Origin: Oceanicella actignis
GTDB taxonomy: Bacteria; Pseudomonadota; Alphaproteobacteria; Rhodobacterales; Rhodobacteraceae
Direction of reading: 5' to 3'
Assembly: GCF_008124525.1 (NCBI RefSeq)
Contig: NZ_VNHJ01000002.1
Span: 310,001 to 374,000 of the forward strand
DNA length: 64,000 nt
This document shows, piece after piece, positions 1-10,626 of the stretch. A model generated the notes under the pieces. It ran no database searches, was not told the DNA's origin, and worked only from the letters and a program-made list of their open reading frames with translations. How positions within the stretch are numbered: the first letter of the stretch is position 1; every line of letters starts with the position of its first letter. The position numbers were made by a program, and so were the translations under genes.

Positions 1-155
1 AGGACGTCGGCGCGGCGCATGGCGTCGGCCAGCTGCTCGCGGCTCATGGGCGCGTCGTCCAGATTCAGGTCCACGTCGAACAGCTCGCGCAGCCGGGTTT
101 CGACCGGCTCGGGCAGGCGACGCGTGACGACGACCCTGAGCTTGCCTGATGTCAT
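1..155 (-). CDS. D-isomer specific 2-hydroxyacid dehydrogenase, N-terminal fragment
   Basis: Only the first 51 codons lie in the window; the gene continues past the left edge. The protein starts MTSGKLRVVVTRRLPEPV and goes on to a segment containing DLNLDDAPMSREQLADAM. A first beta strand followed by R-x-LPEPVE and a short acidic stretch is typical of the N-terminal substrate half of glyoxylate/hydroxypyruvate reductase-like 2-hydroxyacid dehydrogenases, which use NAD(P)H in the cytoplasm. The Rossmann domain and the catalytic Arg/Glu/His are outside the window, so activity cannot be judged. A good ribosome site (GGAGAAG) precedes the ATG. The next gene is divergent. Confidence 0.7.
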   Translation of the reverse strand, partial: MTSGKLRVVVTRRLPEPVETRLRELFDVDLNLDDAPMSREQLADAMRRADV

Positions 156-259
156 GGGCTTCTCCTCCGCAGCGAAATCTGAAATAGACTTAACCGCAAA
201 GGCGGGCGGGGTCCATGCGGCCCGTTCGCCGGCGCGCGCATGACGGACGGGCTGAGGCG

Positions 260-778
260 ATGCGGATGAGGCGGACGATCTCGCGACGCGCGATGATGCT
301 GGGGGCCGGGCTGGCGCTGGCGGCGCGACGCGGCGCGGCCGCGGCGGCGGGGCGCGGGCCGGTCACGGGGCTGCCGCTGCCGCGCTATGTCAGCCTCAAG
401 GCGGGGCGGGCCAACGCCCGCCGCGGGCCGGGGCTGAACCACCGGGTGGACTGGGTGTTCGTGCGCCGCGGCATGCCGCTGCAGGTCATCGCCGAGCACG
501 AGCACTGGCGGCGCGTGCGCGACATGGACGGCGCGGTGGGCTGGGTGCATTACTCGCTGCTGCGCGGCGACCGCACGGCGGCGGTGACGGTTCCGCGCGC
601 GGCGCTGCGCGCGCGCCCCGCGCCCGACGCGCCCGTGGTCGCCTGGCTGGAAGAGCGGGTGATCGTGGCGCTCGACTCGTGCCGCGAGCGCTGGTGCAAG
701 GCGCGGGTCGAGGGGCGTTCGGGCTGGATCGCGAAGCCCGAGCTGTGGGGCGTGGACCCGGACGAGACCTTCGACTGA
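260..778 (+). CDS. secreted SH3-like (bacterial SH3) domain protein
   Basis: A 172-residue protein with an N-terminal export signal: an arginine-rich start (MRMRRTISRRAMM) then a hydrophobic Ala/Leu stretch, compatible with a Sec or Tat signal. The mature part has two SH3-like repeats. The first has YVSLKAGRANARRGPG and later GAVGWVHYSLL; the second has RAALRARPAPDAPVVAWLE and later GRSGWIAKPELWGV. The spacing of ARxGPG and GWV/GWI is the usual signature of periplasmic SH3b proteins thought to bind cell wall or serve as protein adaptors. An upstream in-frame ATG at 215 was not chosen because the signal peptide would then be internal. It is convergent with irr, whose stop lies 8 nt downstream. 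Confidence 0.7.
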   Translation: MRMRRTISRRAMMLGAGLALAARRGAAAAAGRGPVTGLPLPRYVSLKAGRANARRGPGLNHRVDWVFVRRGMPLQVIAEHEHWRRVRDMDGAVGWVHYSLLRGDRTAAVTVPRAALRARPAPDAPVVAWLEERVIVALDSCRERWCKARVEGRSGWIAKPELWGVDPDETFD

Positions 779-785
779 GGCGCCC

Positions 786-1229
786 TCAGCGCGCGCGCCG
801 GCGCAGCCGAATCACGACGTCGACGCGCGCCACCTCGGCGCCTTCTGGGGCTTCGGGCAGGGCCTTGAGCGCGACCGCGCCGCGGGGCGCGTCGGTCAGG
901 CGGCCCTCATCCTCCCAGTAATAGTGGGCGTGATCCTCGACGCAGGTGTCGAAGCAGGCGCGCCCGCCATCGACGGTGATCTCGTTGAGAAGGCCCGCCT
1001 GGGTGAAGGCGCGCAGCGTGTTGTAGACCGTGGCCAGCGACACGCCCTCGCCGGCCGCGCGCGCGGCTTCGAACAGCCCTTCGGCCGTGACGTGGCGATT
1101 GCGCCCGTCGCCCACCAGCAGCCGCGCCAGAAGCCGGCGCTGGCGCGTGGGGCGCAGGCCGCCGCGCGCCAGCCATGCGGCGGCGCGGCGCTCGGCCTCG
1201 GGCGCGCGGATGTCGGCAAGCGGCTCCAT
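786..1229 (-). CDS. irr: Fur-family iron response regulator (Irr)
   Basis: A 147-residue Fur superfamily repressor/activator. The N-terminal winged helix is visible (GGLRPTRQRRLLARLL, then VSLATVYNTLRAF, the DNA-recognition helix of the family). The C-terminal dimerisation half has DGGRACFDTCVEDHAHYYWEDEG, close to the DHxHF/Y segment of alphaproteobacterial Irr, and the CxxC zinc pairs of true Fur are absent. Irr responds to haem and iron and controls iron uptake and haem synthesis genes. Start chosen at MEPLADI, the natural N-terminus; longer frames reach into the fabA promoter region. It is divergent from fabA, an arrangement I recall from Rhodobacterales. Confidence 0.82.
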   Translation of the reverse strand: MEPLADIRAPEAERRAAAWLARGGLRPTRQRRLLARLLVGDGRNRHVTAEGLFEAARAAGEGVSLATVYNTLRAFTQAGLLNEITVDGGRACFDTCVEDHAHYYWEDEGRLTDAPRGAVALKALPEAPEGAEVARVDVVIRLRRRAR

Positions 1230-1420
1230 GCCCGACTGATACCCCGCGCGCGCGGCTCGCATCAAGACCGTTCCGCGCGCAACGGTTGCAGGCGCATCCT
1301 TTCGCGCGCCGACCCGCGCGCTTGCGCATCCGCGCGGCGCGGTGCTAGGGAAGCGCGAAAGAGGCGCGGCGCAGGCGAAACCCACGCGCCGGGGCGCTTT
1401 GTCGGTCGTTCGGAGGATTC

Positions 1421-1933
1421 ATGACCAACCGCAAGAACAGCTATGGTTACGAGGATCTGATGGCCTGCGCGCGCGGCGAGCTGTTCGGCCCCGGCAACGC
1501 GCAGCTGCCCGCGCCGCCCATGCTGATGATGGACCGCATCACCTCGATCACCGAGGATGGCGGCGAGCATGGCAAGGGTCAGGTCACGGCCGAATTCGAC
1601 ATCAAGCCCGACCTCTGGTTCTTCCAGTGCCATTTCCTCGGCGATCCGGTCATGCCCGGCTGCCTGGGCGTGGACGCGCTGTGGCAGCTGACGGGCTTCT
1701 TCCTCGGCTGGAAGGGCATGCCGGGGCGCGGGCGCGCGCTGGGCGTGGGCGAGGTCAAGTTCACCGCCATGGTGACGCCCAAGACGCGGCTCGTGCGCTA
1801 CGAGGTGGACTTCAAGCGCATCATCGACCGCAAGCTCAAGCTGGGCATCGCCGACGGCCGCATGTTCGCCGACGACGAGCTGATCTACACCACCAGGGAC
1901 ATGCGGGTGGGGCTTTTTCAGGACGAGGCGTGA
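1421..1933 (+). CDS. fabA: 3-hydroxydecanoyl-[ACP] dehydratase/isomerase FabA
   Basis: A 170-residue cytoplasmic enzyme that dehydrates 3-hydroxydecanoyl-ACP and isomerises the trans-2 to the cis-3 product, the branch point to unsaturated fatty acids in anaerobic-type FAS II. The hot-dog fold signature [20 protein letters not shown] is present, with the catalytic His71 and Asp85 in the places of E. coli His70 and Asp84. Length matches the family (about 170). A GGAGG ribosome site sits 6-7 nt before the ATG. First gene of fabA-fabB-fabI, all on one strand with short gaps, as expected for co-expression. Confidence 0.97.
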   Translation: MTNRKNSYGYEDLMACARGELFGPGNAQLPAPPMLMMDRITSITEDGGEHGKGQVTAEFDIKPDLWFFQCHFLGDPVMPGCLGVDALWQLTGFFLGWKGMPGRGRALGVGEVKFTAMVTPKTRLVRYEVDFKRIIDRKLKLGIADGRMFADDELIYTTRDMRVGLFQDEA

Positions 1934-1972
1934 CGGCCTGTCGGCAGGCGGCGCAAACGCACGGAGGCGCGG

Positions 1973-3196
1973 ATGAGACGCGTTGTGATCACGGGGCTCG
2001 GCATCGTTTCGTCGATCGGCGCGAACGCCGACGAGGTGCTGACCAGCCTGCGCGAGGGGCGCTCGGGCATCTCCTTCGCCCCCGAATACAAGGAGCACGG
2101 CTTCCGCAGCCAGGTCCACGGCAAGCCGGAGGTGGACATCCCCGCGCTGGTGGACAAGCGCGTGCTGCGCTTCATGGGCGACGGCGCGGCCTACAACTAC
2201 ATCGCCATGCAGCAGGCCATCGCCGACGCGGGGCTTGAGGAGAACGAGGTCTCGAACCCGCGCACCGGCCTGATCATGGGCTCGGGCGGGCCGTCGACCA
2301 AGAACCTGTTCCAGGCGCACAAGACCGTCATCGAGAAGGGCTCGCCCAAGCGCATGGGGCCGTTCATGGTCACGCGCGGCATGTCCTCGACCAACTCGGC
2401 CTGCCTGGCGACGCCGTTCAAGATCAAGGGGATCAACTACTCGATCACCTCGGCCTGCTCGACCTCGGCCCATTGCATCGGCGCGGGCGCCGAGCAGATC
2501 CAGTGGGGCAAGCAGGACATCGTCTTCGCCGGCGGCGGCGAAGAGCTGGACTGGACGCTGTCGTGCCTGTTCGACGCCATGGGCGCCATGTCCTCGAAAT
2601 ACAACGACACGCCGCAGAAGGCCTCGCGCCCCTACGACAAGAACCGCGACGGCTTCGTCATCGCCGGCGGCGCGGGCGTGGTGGTGCTGGAGGAGCTCGA
2701 GCACGCCAAGGCGCGCGGCGCCAAGATCTATGCCGAGATCACCGGATACGCGGCCAACTCGGACGGCTACGACATGGTCGCCCCCTCGGGCGAGGGCGGC
2801 GAGCGCTGCATGCGCCTGGCCATCGAGGGGCTGGGCGACCGCAAGGTGAACTACATCAACACGCACGGCACCTCGACGCCGGTGGGCGACGTGGGCGAGA
2901 TCGAGGCCATCCGCCGCGTCTTCGGCGACGACCAGCCCGTGGCCTCGTCCACCAAGTCGCTGACCGGCCACAGCCTGGGCGCGACCGGCGTGCAGGAGGC
3001 GATCTACTGCCTGCTCATGCTGCAGCACGACTTCATCGCCGCCTCGGCCAACATCGAGGAGCTGGACCCCGCCATCCACCCCGACGAGATCGCCATGAAG
3101 CGCATCGACGACGCGGGGCTGGACACGGTCCTGTCCAACAGTTTCGGCTTCGGCGGCACGAACGCCTCGCTTGTGCTGAGCCGCTATCATGGTTGA
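1973..3196 (+). CDS. fabB: 3-oxoacyl-[ACP] synthase I FabB
   Basis: A 407-residue condensing enzyme that elongates the cis-unsaturated acyl-ACP made by FabA, using malonyl-ACP. The KAS catalytic triad is intact: Cys162 in [12 protein letters not shown], His298 in [11 protein letters not shown] and His333 in [10 protein letters not shown], with the usual Lys just before the last motif, and a Gly-rich C-terminus ([13 protein letters not shown]). Length is typical for FabB. It starts 39 nt after fabA behind a GGAGGCGCGG ribosome site. The obligate FabA/FabB pairing supports FabB rather than FabF. Confidence 0.96.
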   Translation: MRRVVITGLGIVSSIGANADEVLTSLREGRSGISFAPEYKEHGFRSQVHGKPEVDIPALVDKRVLRFMGDGAAYNYIAMQQAIADAGLEENEVSNPRTGLIMGSGGPSTKNLFQAHKTVIEKGSPKRMGPFMVTRGMSSTNSACLATPFKIKGINYSITSACSTSAHCIGAGAEQIQWGKQDIVFAGGGEELDWTLSCLFDAMGAMSSKYNDTPQKASRPYDKNRDGFVIAGGAGVVVLEELEHAKARGAKIYAEITGYAANSDGYDMVAPSGEGGERCMRLAIEGLGDRKVNYINTHGTSTPVGDVGEIEAIRRVFGDDQPVASSTKSLTGHSLGATGVQEAIYCLLMLQHDFIAASANIEELDPAIHPDEIAMKRIDDAGLDTVLSNSFGFGGTNASLVLSRYHG

Positions 3197-3206
3197 CGGG
3201 AACGCG

Positions 3207-3995
3207 ATGACCGGATTGATGCAGGGCAAGCGCGGGCTTGTCATGGGCGTGGCGAACGATCACTCGATCGCCTGGGGCATCGCGCGCGTGCTGCACGAGC
3301 ATGGCGCCGAGCTGGCCTTCACCTATCAGGGCGCGAATTTCGAGCGCCGCGTGCGGCCGCTGGCGGAATCGGTCGGCGCGAAGATCATCCTGCCCGCCGA
3401 CGTGCAGGACGACGCCTCGCTCGACGCCGTCTTCGCCGCCATCGAGGCCGAGTGGGGCGAGATGGATTTCCTCATCCACGCCATCGCCTATTCGGACAAG
3501 AAGGAGCTGACGGGCCGCTTCGCCGAGACCACGCGCGCGAACTTCCTCAACTCGCTCGACATCTCGTGCTTCTCGCTGGTCGATCTGTCGCGCCGGGCCA
3601 TGCCGCTGATGAAGAAGGGCGGCTCGATCGTCACGCTCAGCTTCCTGGGCGCGCATCGCGTCATGCCCAACTACAACGTGATGGGCGTGGCCAAGGCGGC
3701 GCTCGAGGCGTCGGTGCGCTATCTGGCGAACGATCTGGGGCCGCAGGGCGTGCGCGTCAACGCCATCAGCCCCGGCCCCATGCGCACCCTGGCCGGTTCG
3801 GCCGTGGGCAGCGCGCGCCGCGTCTACAAGCAGGTCGAGGCGAACGCGCCCATGCGCGCGAACGCCGCGCTCGAGCATGTCGGCGGCGCGGCGCTGTTCC
3901 TGTGCTCGGATTACGGCGCCTCGACCACCGGCGACGTGATCTATGTGGACGGCGGCTATCACGTGCTGGGCATGGCGCAGCCCGAAAACATCTGA
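3207..3995 (+). CDS. fabI: enoyl-[ACP] reductase (NADH) FabI
   Basis: A 262-residue short-chain dehydrogenase-fold enzyme that performs the last reduction of each fatty acid elongation cycle. The nucleotide loop GVANDHSIAWGIA at the N-terminus and the Y-x6-K catalytic pair (Tyr156, Lys163 in NYNVMGVAK) are present. With the start used here the numbering is the same as in E. coli FabI; the second conserved tyrosine, E. coli Tyr146, is Phe146 (LSFLGAHR). An ATG at 3189 overlapping fabB is possible, but MTGLMQGKRG matches the usual family N-terminus and leaves a normal 10-nt gap. Third gene of the fab operon. Confidence 0.94.
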   Translation: MTGLMQGKRGLVMGVANDHSIAWGIARVLHEHGAELAFTYQGANFERRVRPLAESVGAKIILPADVQDDASLDAVFAAIEAEWGEMDFLIHAIAYSDKKELTGRFAETTRANFLNSLDISCFSLVDLSRRAMPLMKKGGSIVTLSFLGAHRVMPNYNVMGVAKAALEASVRYLANDLGPQGVRVNAISPGPMRTLAGSAVGSARRVYKQVEANAPMRANAALEHVGGAALFLCSDYGASTTGDVIYVDGGYHVLGMAQPENI

Positions 3996-4113
3996 GCGGC
4001 CCGCATCCGGGCATGCAATGATCGCGCGGATGTGTTAACAATGCGCCAAGCGTAACCGAAAGCGTGACCGGGGGCCGGTCGGGCGTGGCATGATTGCAGA
4101 CCGAGGTGAGAAA

Positions 4114-4827
4114 ATGATTGTCGACCGCATCAAGGGCGTTGTGGCCGCAGCGGGTTTCATGGCGGGGTTGGCCGCGGCGCCGGCCATGGCCGCGACGGTC
4201 ACGCCGGTGTTCACGGCGACCGGGACCTTCGCCGCCGATGACGGCGTGGCGCTGTTCCAGCTGACGCTGGACGCGTCGGGCTCGGTCGATCTGCGCACCT
4301 TCGGCTATGCGGGCGGCACGATGGAGGACGGCACGTCGGTCCCCGCGGGCGGGTTCGATCCCGCGCTGTGGCTGTTCGCCGCCGACGGCTCCTTCCTCGC
4401 CGGGAACGATGACGGCGCCGGCGTCGGGTCCGACCCCGTCACCGGGCAGCCCTATGACGCGCGGATCTCGGGGCCGCTGGGCGCCGGCACGTATTTTCTG
4501 GCGCTGACCCAGTATCAGAACACGCCCCTGGCCGCGACCGACCCGGGCAAGACCCTGGCCGACGGGTTCACCTATGACGGCCAGCCGCATTACACCGCGA
4601 CCCTTCAGTCGGGGTTCTGCGATCCGACCTCGTTCTTCTGCGATTCCTGGGTGGTGGATGGAAAGAGCGTGCTGCGCACCGGCGACTACGCCGTGCAGGC
4701 CAAGGGCGTGAGCAGCTTCACCCCGCTCTCCGACCCCTCGCCCAGCCCCGTGCCGCTGCCGGCCGGGCTGCCGCTGCTGCTCGGCGCCTTCGCCGGGCTT
4801 GCGGCGCTGGGGCGGCGGCGCAGCTGA
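4114..4827 (+). CDS. secreted DVUA0089-like protein with VPLPA-CTERM sorting signal
   Basis: A 237-residue exported protein. It has a signal peptide (VAAAGFMAGLAAAPAMA) and a beta-rich body with a repeated style of FTATGTFAADDGVALFQL and DPALWLFAADGSFLAGNDD, resembling the DVUA0089 family of surface proteins. The C-terminus is PVPLPAGLPLLLGAFAG followed by a GRRRS basic tail: a VPLPA motif, one transmembrane helix and an arginine cluster, as in exosortase substrates. Start at 4114 is supported by GAGGTGAG just upstream; the ATG at 4090 has no such site. Function beyond surface localisation is unknown. Convergent with the next gene, sharing a hairpin terminator. Confidence 0.75.
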   Translation: MIVDRIKGVVAAAGFMAGLAAAPAMAATVTPVFTATGTFAADDGVALFQLTLDASGSVDLRTFGYAGGTMEDGTSVPAGGFDPALWLFAADGSFLAGNDDGAGVGSDPVTGQPYDARISGPLGAGTYFLALTQYQNTPLAATDPGKTLADGFTYDGQPHYTATLQSGFCDPTSFFCDSWVVDGKSVLRTGDYAVQAKGVSSFTPLSDPSPSPVPLPAGLPLLLGAFAGLAALGRRRS

Positions 4828-4851
4828 CCGCAAGCGCGAACCCTGCCTTGC

Positions 4852-5814
4852 TCACGGCGCCCCTTCGGGCGCCGTTTGCGTTTCGGCCCCGGGCAGGTCG
4901 ATGACCACCGCCGCATGGTCGCTGGCATGGGGGCGGTGCGGGCCGACCTGGGCAAAGCGCGGCGGCCCCGAGCGTGCGGGCGGGCCCGCCAGGCGGTCGA
5001 GCCCGGCGCGGATGATCCGGGGCCGCGCCTGCGGCCAGCGCGCCGCCAGCGCCGGCGAGGCGAGCATGGCGTCGGGTCTGCCGGCCCCCCGCCCGTCGGG
5101 CGAGGCCCAGGTCCAGCGCTCGTCCTCGGGCAGGCGCTCGAGCAGGTCCACGCAGAAACCGTCCGCCAGCGGTGCCAGGGCGCCCGTTGCCGAAAGGCCG
5201 GCGGGTTCGTTCATGTCGCCCAGAGCCAGCCACAGGGCGCGCGCCGGTTCGGCGAAGCGCCGCTCGATCAGCCGCCGCAGCCCGGCCGCCTCGGCCCGGC
5301 GCAGGGCGGCCGCGCGCTCGGGATCTGGCCATGGCGCCTTGAAGTGGCACACGAACAGCGTCAGCGCCCCGATGCGGGCCTCGAGGCAATCGCGGCGAAA
5401 GAGGGGCGCGTCGGGGTCGATGCCGGGCGGGGGCGCCACGCCCAGGCTGCGCGGGGTCTCGGCCGCGTGGCTCTGGATCCGCAAGGGCGGCAGGCGGCTC
5501 ATCAGCGCCACGTCCAGCCCGCGCCCGTCATTGCCCGGCAGGCAGTGGCGGAACGGGTAGGGCGCCGCTCCGGCCGGCGCAAGCCAGGCGTCGTGGAAAT
5601 GGTCCAGCGTCGCCTGGTCGAAGACCTCCTGCAGCGCGACGACGTCGGCGTCGGCGGCGCGAAGCACCGCCGCGGTCAGGCGGCGGTCGATGGGGTCGAG
5701 CGCGTCGGCGCCGGCGTCCTCGTCCGCATCCCGGTCGCGCGCGCCGTCAAGCCGCGGCGCGCCGTCCCGCATGCGCAGGCGCATGTTCTGGACGTTGAAG
5801 GTGGCGATGCGCAT
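4852..5814 (-). CDS. endonuclease/exonuclease/phosphatase family protein
   Basis: A 320-residue protein of the EEP (DNase I-like) superfamily. The family motifs occur in order: TFNVQNM at the N-terminus, the metal-binding Glu in VVALQEVF, a His in LFVCHFKAPW, LALGDMNEP (Asp and Asn), and the C-terminal ASDHAAVVIDL with the catalytic Asp-His pair. Substrates of the superfamily range from DNA to phosphoinositides and sphingomyelin; none can be assigned here. No signal peptide is obvious, so a cytoplasmic role is likely. The long Asp-rich insert near residues 20-45 is not conserved. Its last codons overlap the terminator hairpin of the convergent gene. Confidence 0.78.
   Translation of the reverse strand: MRIATFNVQNMRLRMRDGAPRLDGARDRDADEDAGADALDPIDRRLTAAVLRAADADVVALQEVFDQATLDHFHDAWLAPAGAAPYPFRHCLPGNDGRGLDVALMSRLPPLRIQSHAAETPRSLGVAPPPGIDPDAPLFRRDCLEARIGALTLFVCHFKAPWPDPERAAALRRAEAAGLRRLIERRFAEPARALWLALGDMNEPAGLSATGALAPLADGFCVDLLERLPEDERWTWASPDGRGAGRPDAMLASPALAARWPQARPRIIRAGLDRLAGPPARSGPPRFAQVGPHRPHASDHAAVVIDLPGAETQTAPEGAP
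4854..4875 (+). terminator. hairpin terminator shared by two convergent genes
   Basis: A perfect 9-bp stem ACGGCGCCC / GGGCGCCGT with a CTTC loop lies 27 nt after the VPLPA gene stop, followed by TTTGCGTTT. It sits inside the final codons of the convergent EEP gene. Read on the plus strand it looks like a weak intrinsic terminator; the T-tract is interrupted. Confidence 0.55.
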
Positions 5815-5865
5815 GGGCGGCTCCGCAGGGGCGACGGCCCATGAGCCCCCGCTTTCGCGCCGCGG

Positions 5866-6744
5866 TCAAGCCGCGACGCGCCCCGCGCCGCGCCGCGCTT
5901 CGCGCCAGGCGGTGAACAGGCCCGCGCCGACGATGATCGCCGCGCCGAGGATGGTCAGCGCATCGGGCGACTCGCCGAAGAACCAGATGCCGATCATCGA
6001 CGCCAGAACCAGCTGCAGGTAGGAAAAGGGCTGGACGACCACCGCGGGCAGCGCCTCGAAGGCGCGGATCAGGAAATAGTGCCCGGCGATGCCCGTCACG
6101 CACAGCGCGCCCATCAGCGGCCAGTGCTCGGGCGCGAGCGGCTGCCAGTAGAACGGGCCGACCAGGGTCAGCGCCGCCGCGCCCGCGACGCCGGTGTAGA
6201 AGAAGCTGACCTGCGACGGATCGGACCGGCTGGCCAGACGGGTGAGCACGCCGTAGAGCGCCATGGCGATCATCGCCGCGACGGCGATGAGGATGCGCGG
6301 GTCGAACACCTCGGCCCCCGGCTTGAGGATCAGCAGAACGCCGAACAAACCGACCAGGATCGCCGTCCAGCGCCGCCAGCCCACCTGCTCGCCCAGGAGC
6401 GGGACCGACAGCGCCGCGACCACCAACGGCGCCGAGGCGAAGATGGAATGCGTCGCCACCAGGCCCACCGTGGCGAAGGCGGTGATGGCCACCACAACCT
6501 CGGCGGCCAGCAGCGTGCTGCGCAGGATCTGCAGCACGGGCCGCGCGCTGCGCGCGGCGGCGCGCAGGCCGCCCGGCCGCCGCGCGGCCATCAGGACCAC
6601 GAACAGCGCGAAGGCCCAGTAGCGGATCATGACGATGAGCAGCGGCGGATGCTCGGCCGCCAGGGCCTTGGACAGCCCGTCCTGGACGGCGAAGATGGTG
6701 ATGGCGAGAGCGGCGAAGGCAAGGCCCCTGGCGGCGGGTGACAT
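5866..6744 (-). CDS. DMT superfamily (EamA) transporter
   Basis: A 292-residue integral membrane protein with about ten hydrophobic segments arranged as two EamA repeats; the second begins near ILIAVAAMIAMALYGVLTRLA. Motifs such as FAVQDGLSKAL in helix 1, VALSVPLLGEQVGWRRW and FFGESPDALTILGAAIIVGAGLF at the end of the repeats match drug/metabolite exporters of the RhaT/EamA group. Substrate unknown; relatives export amino acids, nucleobases or toxic metabolites. Start chosen at MSPAARGLAF, which places helix 1 correctly; the in-frame upstream extension is arginine-rich and unlikely to be translated. It follows 51 nt upstream of the EEP gene on the same strand. Confidence 0.82.
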   Translation of the reverse strand: MSPAARGLAFAALAITIFAVQDGLSKALAAEHPPLLIVMIRYWAFALFVVLMAARRPGGLRAAARSARPVLQILRSTLLAAEVVVAITAFATVGLVATHSIFASAPLVVAALSVPLLGEQVGWRRWTAILVGLFGVLLILKPGAEVFDPRILIAVAAMIAMALYGVLTRLASRSDPSQVSFFYTGVAGAAALTLVGPFYWQPLAPEHWPLMGALCVTGIAGHYFLIRAFEALPAVVVQPFSYLQLVLASMIGIWFFGESPDALTILGAAIIVGAGLFTAWREARRGAGRVAA

Positions 6745-6846
6745 CGGTCGGAAATCCTGACGGCGCGGATTCGCGCGTGAACCATATGGCCGCCTTATAG
6801 TGCCGCGCCGGGCGGCGCGCCAGCCCGCCGGCGCAGCCAGGGCGCG

Positions 6847-6880
6847 AAAAAGCCGGCCGCGCATCGCGCGCGGCCGGCTT
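6847..6880 (-). terminator. intrinsic terminator after pnp
   Basis: A 13-bp perfect stem (AAGCCGGCCGCGC and its complement) with a 5-nt loop, followed on the minus strand by a run of five T, starts 21 nt after the pnp stop codon. A textbook Rho-independent terminator closing the rimP-to-pnp operon. Confidence 0.88.
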
Positions 6881-6901
6881 CCTTGGGGCGGGATCGGGCG
6901 A

Positions 6902-9037
<2,136 letters not shown>

Positions 9038-9236
9038 GCGTTTTTCCTTTTCGGACGGTCGGCGCCCGGTGGCGTCGGCCGCGTGTCGCCCCCATTCGGG
9101 GCGGGCCCCATTTTCCATATCCCATCGCTTCAACCCGGGGCCGGGGGAGGAAACGCGTCGGACGTCGGCGGCCCGCGGGGGCCGTGCCCCTTGCGGGGCG
9201 GCGGGCCCGGCCCAGGGGCCGGTCCCATCGGTTTGC

Positions 9237-9268
9237 GCAAGGCGCGCCCCGTGCGGAGCGCGCCTTGC
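9237..9268 (-). repeat. intercistronic hairpin between rpsO and pnp
   Basis: An 11-bp perfect inverted repeat (GCAAGGCGCGC and complement, 10-nt loop) begins 5 nt after the rpsO stop codon. No T-run follows, so it looks more like an RNase-processing or mRNA-stabilising stem than a terminator. In E. coli the same junction carries an RNase III site through which PNPase autoregulates; a similar role here is inference. Confidence 0.55.
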
Positions 9269-9273
9269 CAGGG

Positions 9274-9543
9274 TCAGCGGCGGATGCCGAGGCGGGCGAT
9301 GAGCGACTTGTAGCGCCCTTCGTCCTTCGACTTGAGGTAGTCGAGCAGCTTGCGCCGCTGCGACACCATCTTCAGAAGGCCACGCCGCGAGTGGTTGTCC
9401 TTCTTGTGGGTCTTGAAATGCTCGGTGAGCGCGTTGATGCGGTGGGTCAGGATGGCGACCTGGACCTCGGGCGAACCGGTGTCGCCTTCCTTGGTCGCGT
9501 ATTCCTTGATCACGGCTTCCTTGACGTCGGGAGCGATCGACAT
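9274..9543 (-). CDS. rpsO: 30S ribosomal protein S15
   Basis: An 89-residue primary 16S rRNA-binding protein. The family pattern is complete: [58 protein letters not shown] and the C-terminal [13 protein letters not shown]. Length is exactly as usual. An AAGGAGG ribosome site precedes the ATG. It lies between a VPLPA-type gene and pnp in the conserved operon. Confidence 0.99.
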   Translation of the reverse strand: MSIAPDVKEAVIKEYATKEGDTGSPEVQVAILTHRINALTEHFKTHKKDNHSRRGLLKMVSQRRKLLDYLKSKDEGRYKSLIARLGIRR

Positions 9544-9758
9544 CGTGGCCTCCTTGGGCTGTCATGGTTGTTGCGGTCGGCGTCATGCGCCGTTCTCCGC
9601 CGGCGCGCGCCGGGATGTCGTCCAGCGAGGTCGTCGGAGAAGACCGTCATATGCCCCGGATCTGCGGAAAATGGAAGCCCATTCTGCCGATCGCGCCGCG
9701 CCGAACGAAACGGGGCGACGCCGGCGCGCCGCCCCGCATCCGTTCGCACCCGTCGGGC

Positions 9759-10544
9759 TCAGCTTTTGCGCCGGCGCGCCGCGAAGCCCAGCGCTGCCAG
9801 CGCCGCGGCCATCAGCGGCAGCCCCGCGGGCAGGGGCGCCGGCGTCGGCTGAACCGAGACGGTCAGGTTGTCGAGCAGGATCATCTCGCCATTGGGGTCG
9901 TTCTGCGCGAACCCCAGCCGCGAGGTCAGCGTCGCGCGCACGATGCCCGCCGCCGAACTGGCGCCGTAATACTGCCCGGTGGAGCTGGAAAACTGCGGCG
10001 CGATCTCGAGGAAGTCGATGAGCGCGTCCGAGGCGTCGTAGGTCGCGAGCTCCCAGGTGTTGTCGAGCCCGCCCAGGTTCATGGCGAAGAAGGTGGCGGG
10101 GGCCGCGAACAGGAACTCGATCTGCGTGACGTAGGGCAGGGGGGCGCCGCCGTCGTCGTAGTTGATCGATTCCTCGCCGTTGCTCAGGCTCTGGCCCTGC
10201 GTGTTGTATTTGCCCGAAGTGTCGTAGCAGACGTAATCGCCGCAATGGCTGTAGGGGCCGAAGGGCGTCGGCAGCGCCGAGGCGTGGTCGATGGGAAACT
10301 TGCTGTCGACATGCAGCGGCGCGGCGGTCTTGCCGCCAAAGCGCAGGTCCCAGCCGCTGAGCTTCACCAGGCCCAGGTCAAGGACCGTGTAGGCGCCCGG
10401 AGCGACGCTTTCGAAGTCGAACTTGACCGCCCCCGCCGCGGCGGGATCGGAAAGGGGGTCGCCGTTGCCCGTGATGGGCGCGGCAAGCGCGCCGGTCGCC
10501 GTCAGGGCGGCCGCGGCCAGCCAGCTGAAAATGCCTTTCATCAT
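9759..10544 (-). CDS. secreted protein with APLPAG/PEP-CTERM-type sorting signal
   Basis: A 261-residue exported protein of unknown function. The N-terminus is a signal peptide (MMKGIFSWLAAAALTATGALA, cleavage probably before APITG). The body has FDFESVAPGAYTVLDLG and NLGGLDNTWELATYDASDA, a beta-sandwich-like lectin/adhesin style common in PEP-CTERM proteins; two Cys (HCGDYVCYD) could form a disulfide. The C-terminus PAPLPAGLPLMAAALAALG plus ARRRKS is a VPLPA-like motif, helix and basic tail. Either of two adjacent ATGs (10544 or 10541) may be used. It is inserted between truB and rpsO, where other alphaproteobacteria normally have no such gene. Confidence 0.72.
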   Translation of the reverse strand: MMKGIFSWLAAAALTATGALAAPITGNGDPLSDPAAAGAVKFDFESVAPGAYTVLDLGLVKLSGWDLRFGGKTAAPLHVDSKFPIDHASALPTPFGPYSHCGDYVCYDTSGKYNTQGQSLSNGEESINYDDGGAPLPYVTQIEFLFAAPATFFAMNLGGLDNTWELATYDASDALIDFLEIAPQFSSSTGQYYGASSAAGIVRATLTSRLGFAQNDPNGEMILLDNLTVSVQPTPAPLPAGLPLMAAALAALGFAARRRKS

Positions 10545-10626
10545 GCGAATCCCACCGTGCCGTAAAAGATCATCAGCGTTCATGTTCGGTGCAAATTCGC
10601 TAAAAGTCAATGCGCCGGCGCCGGCG

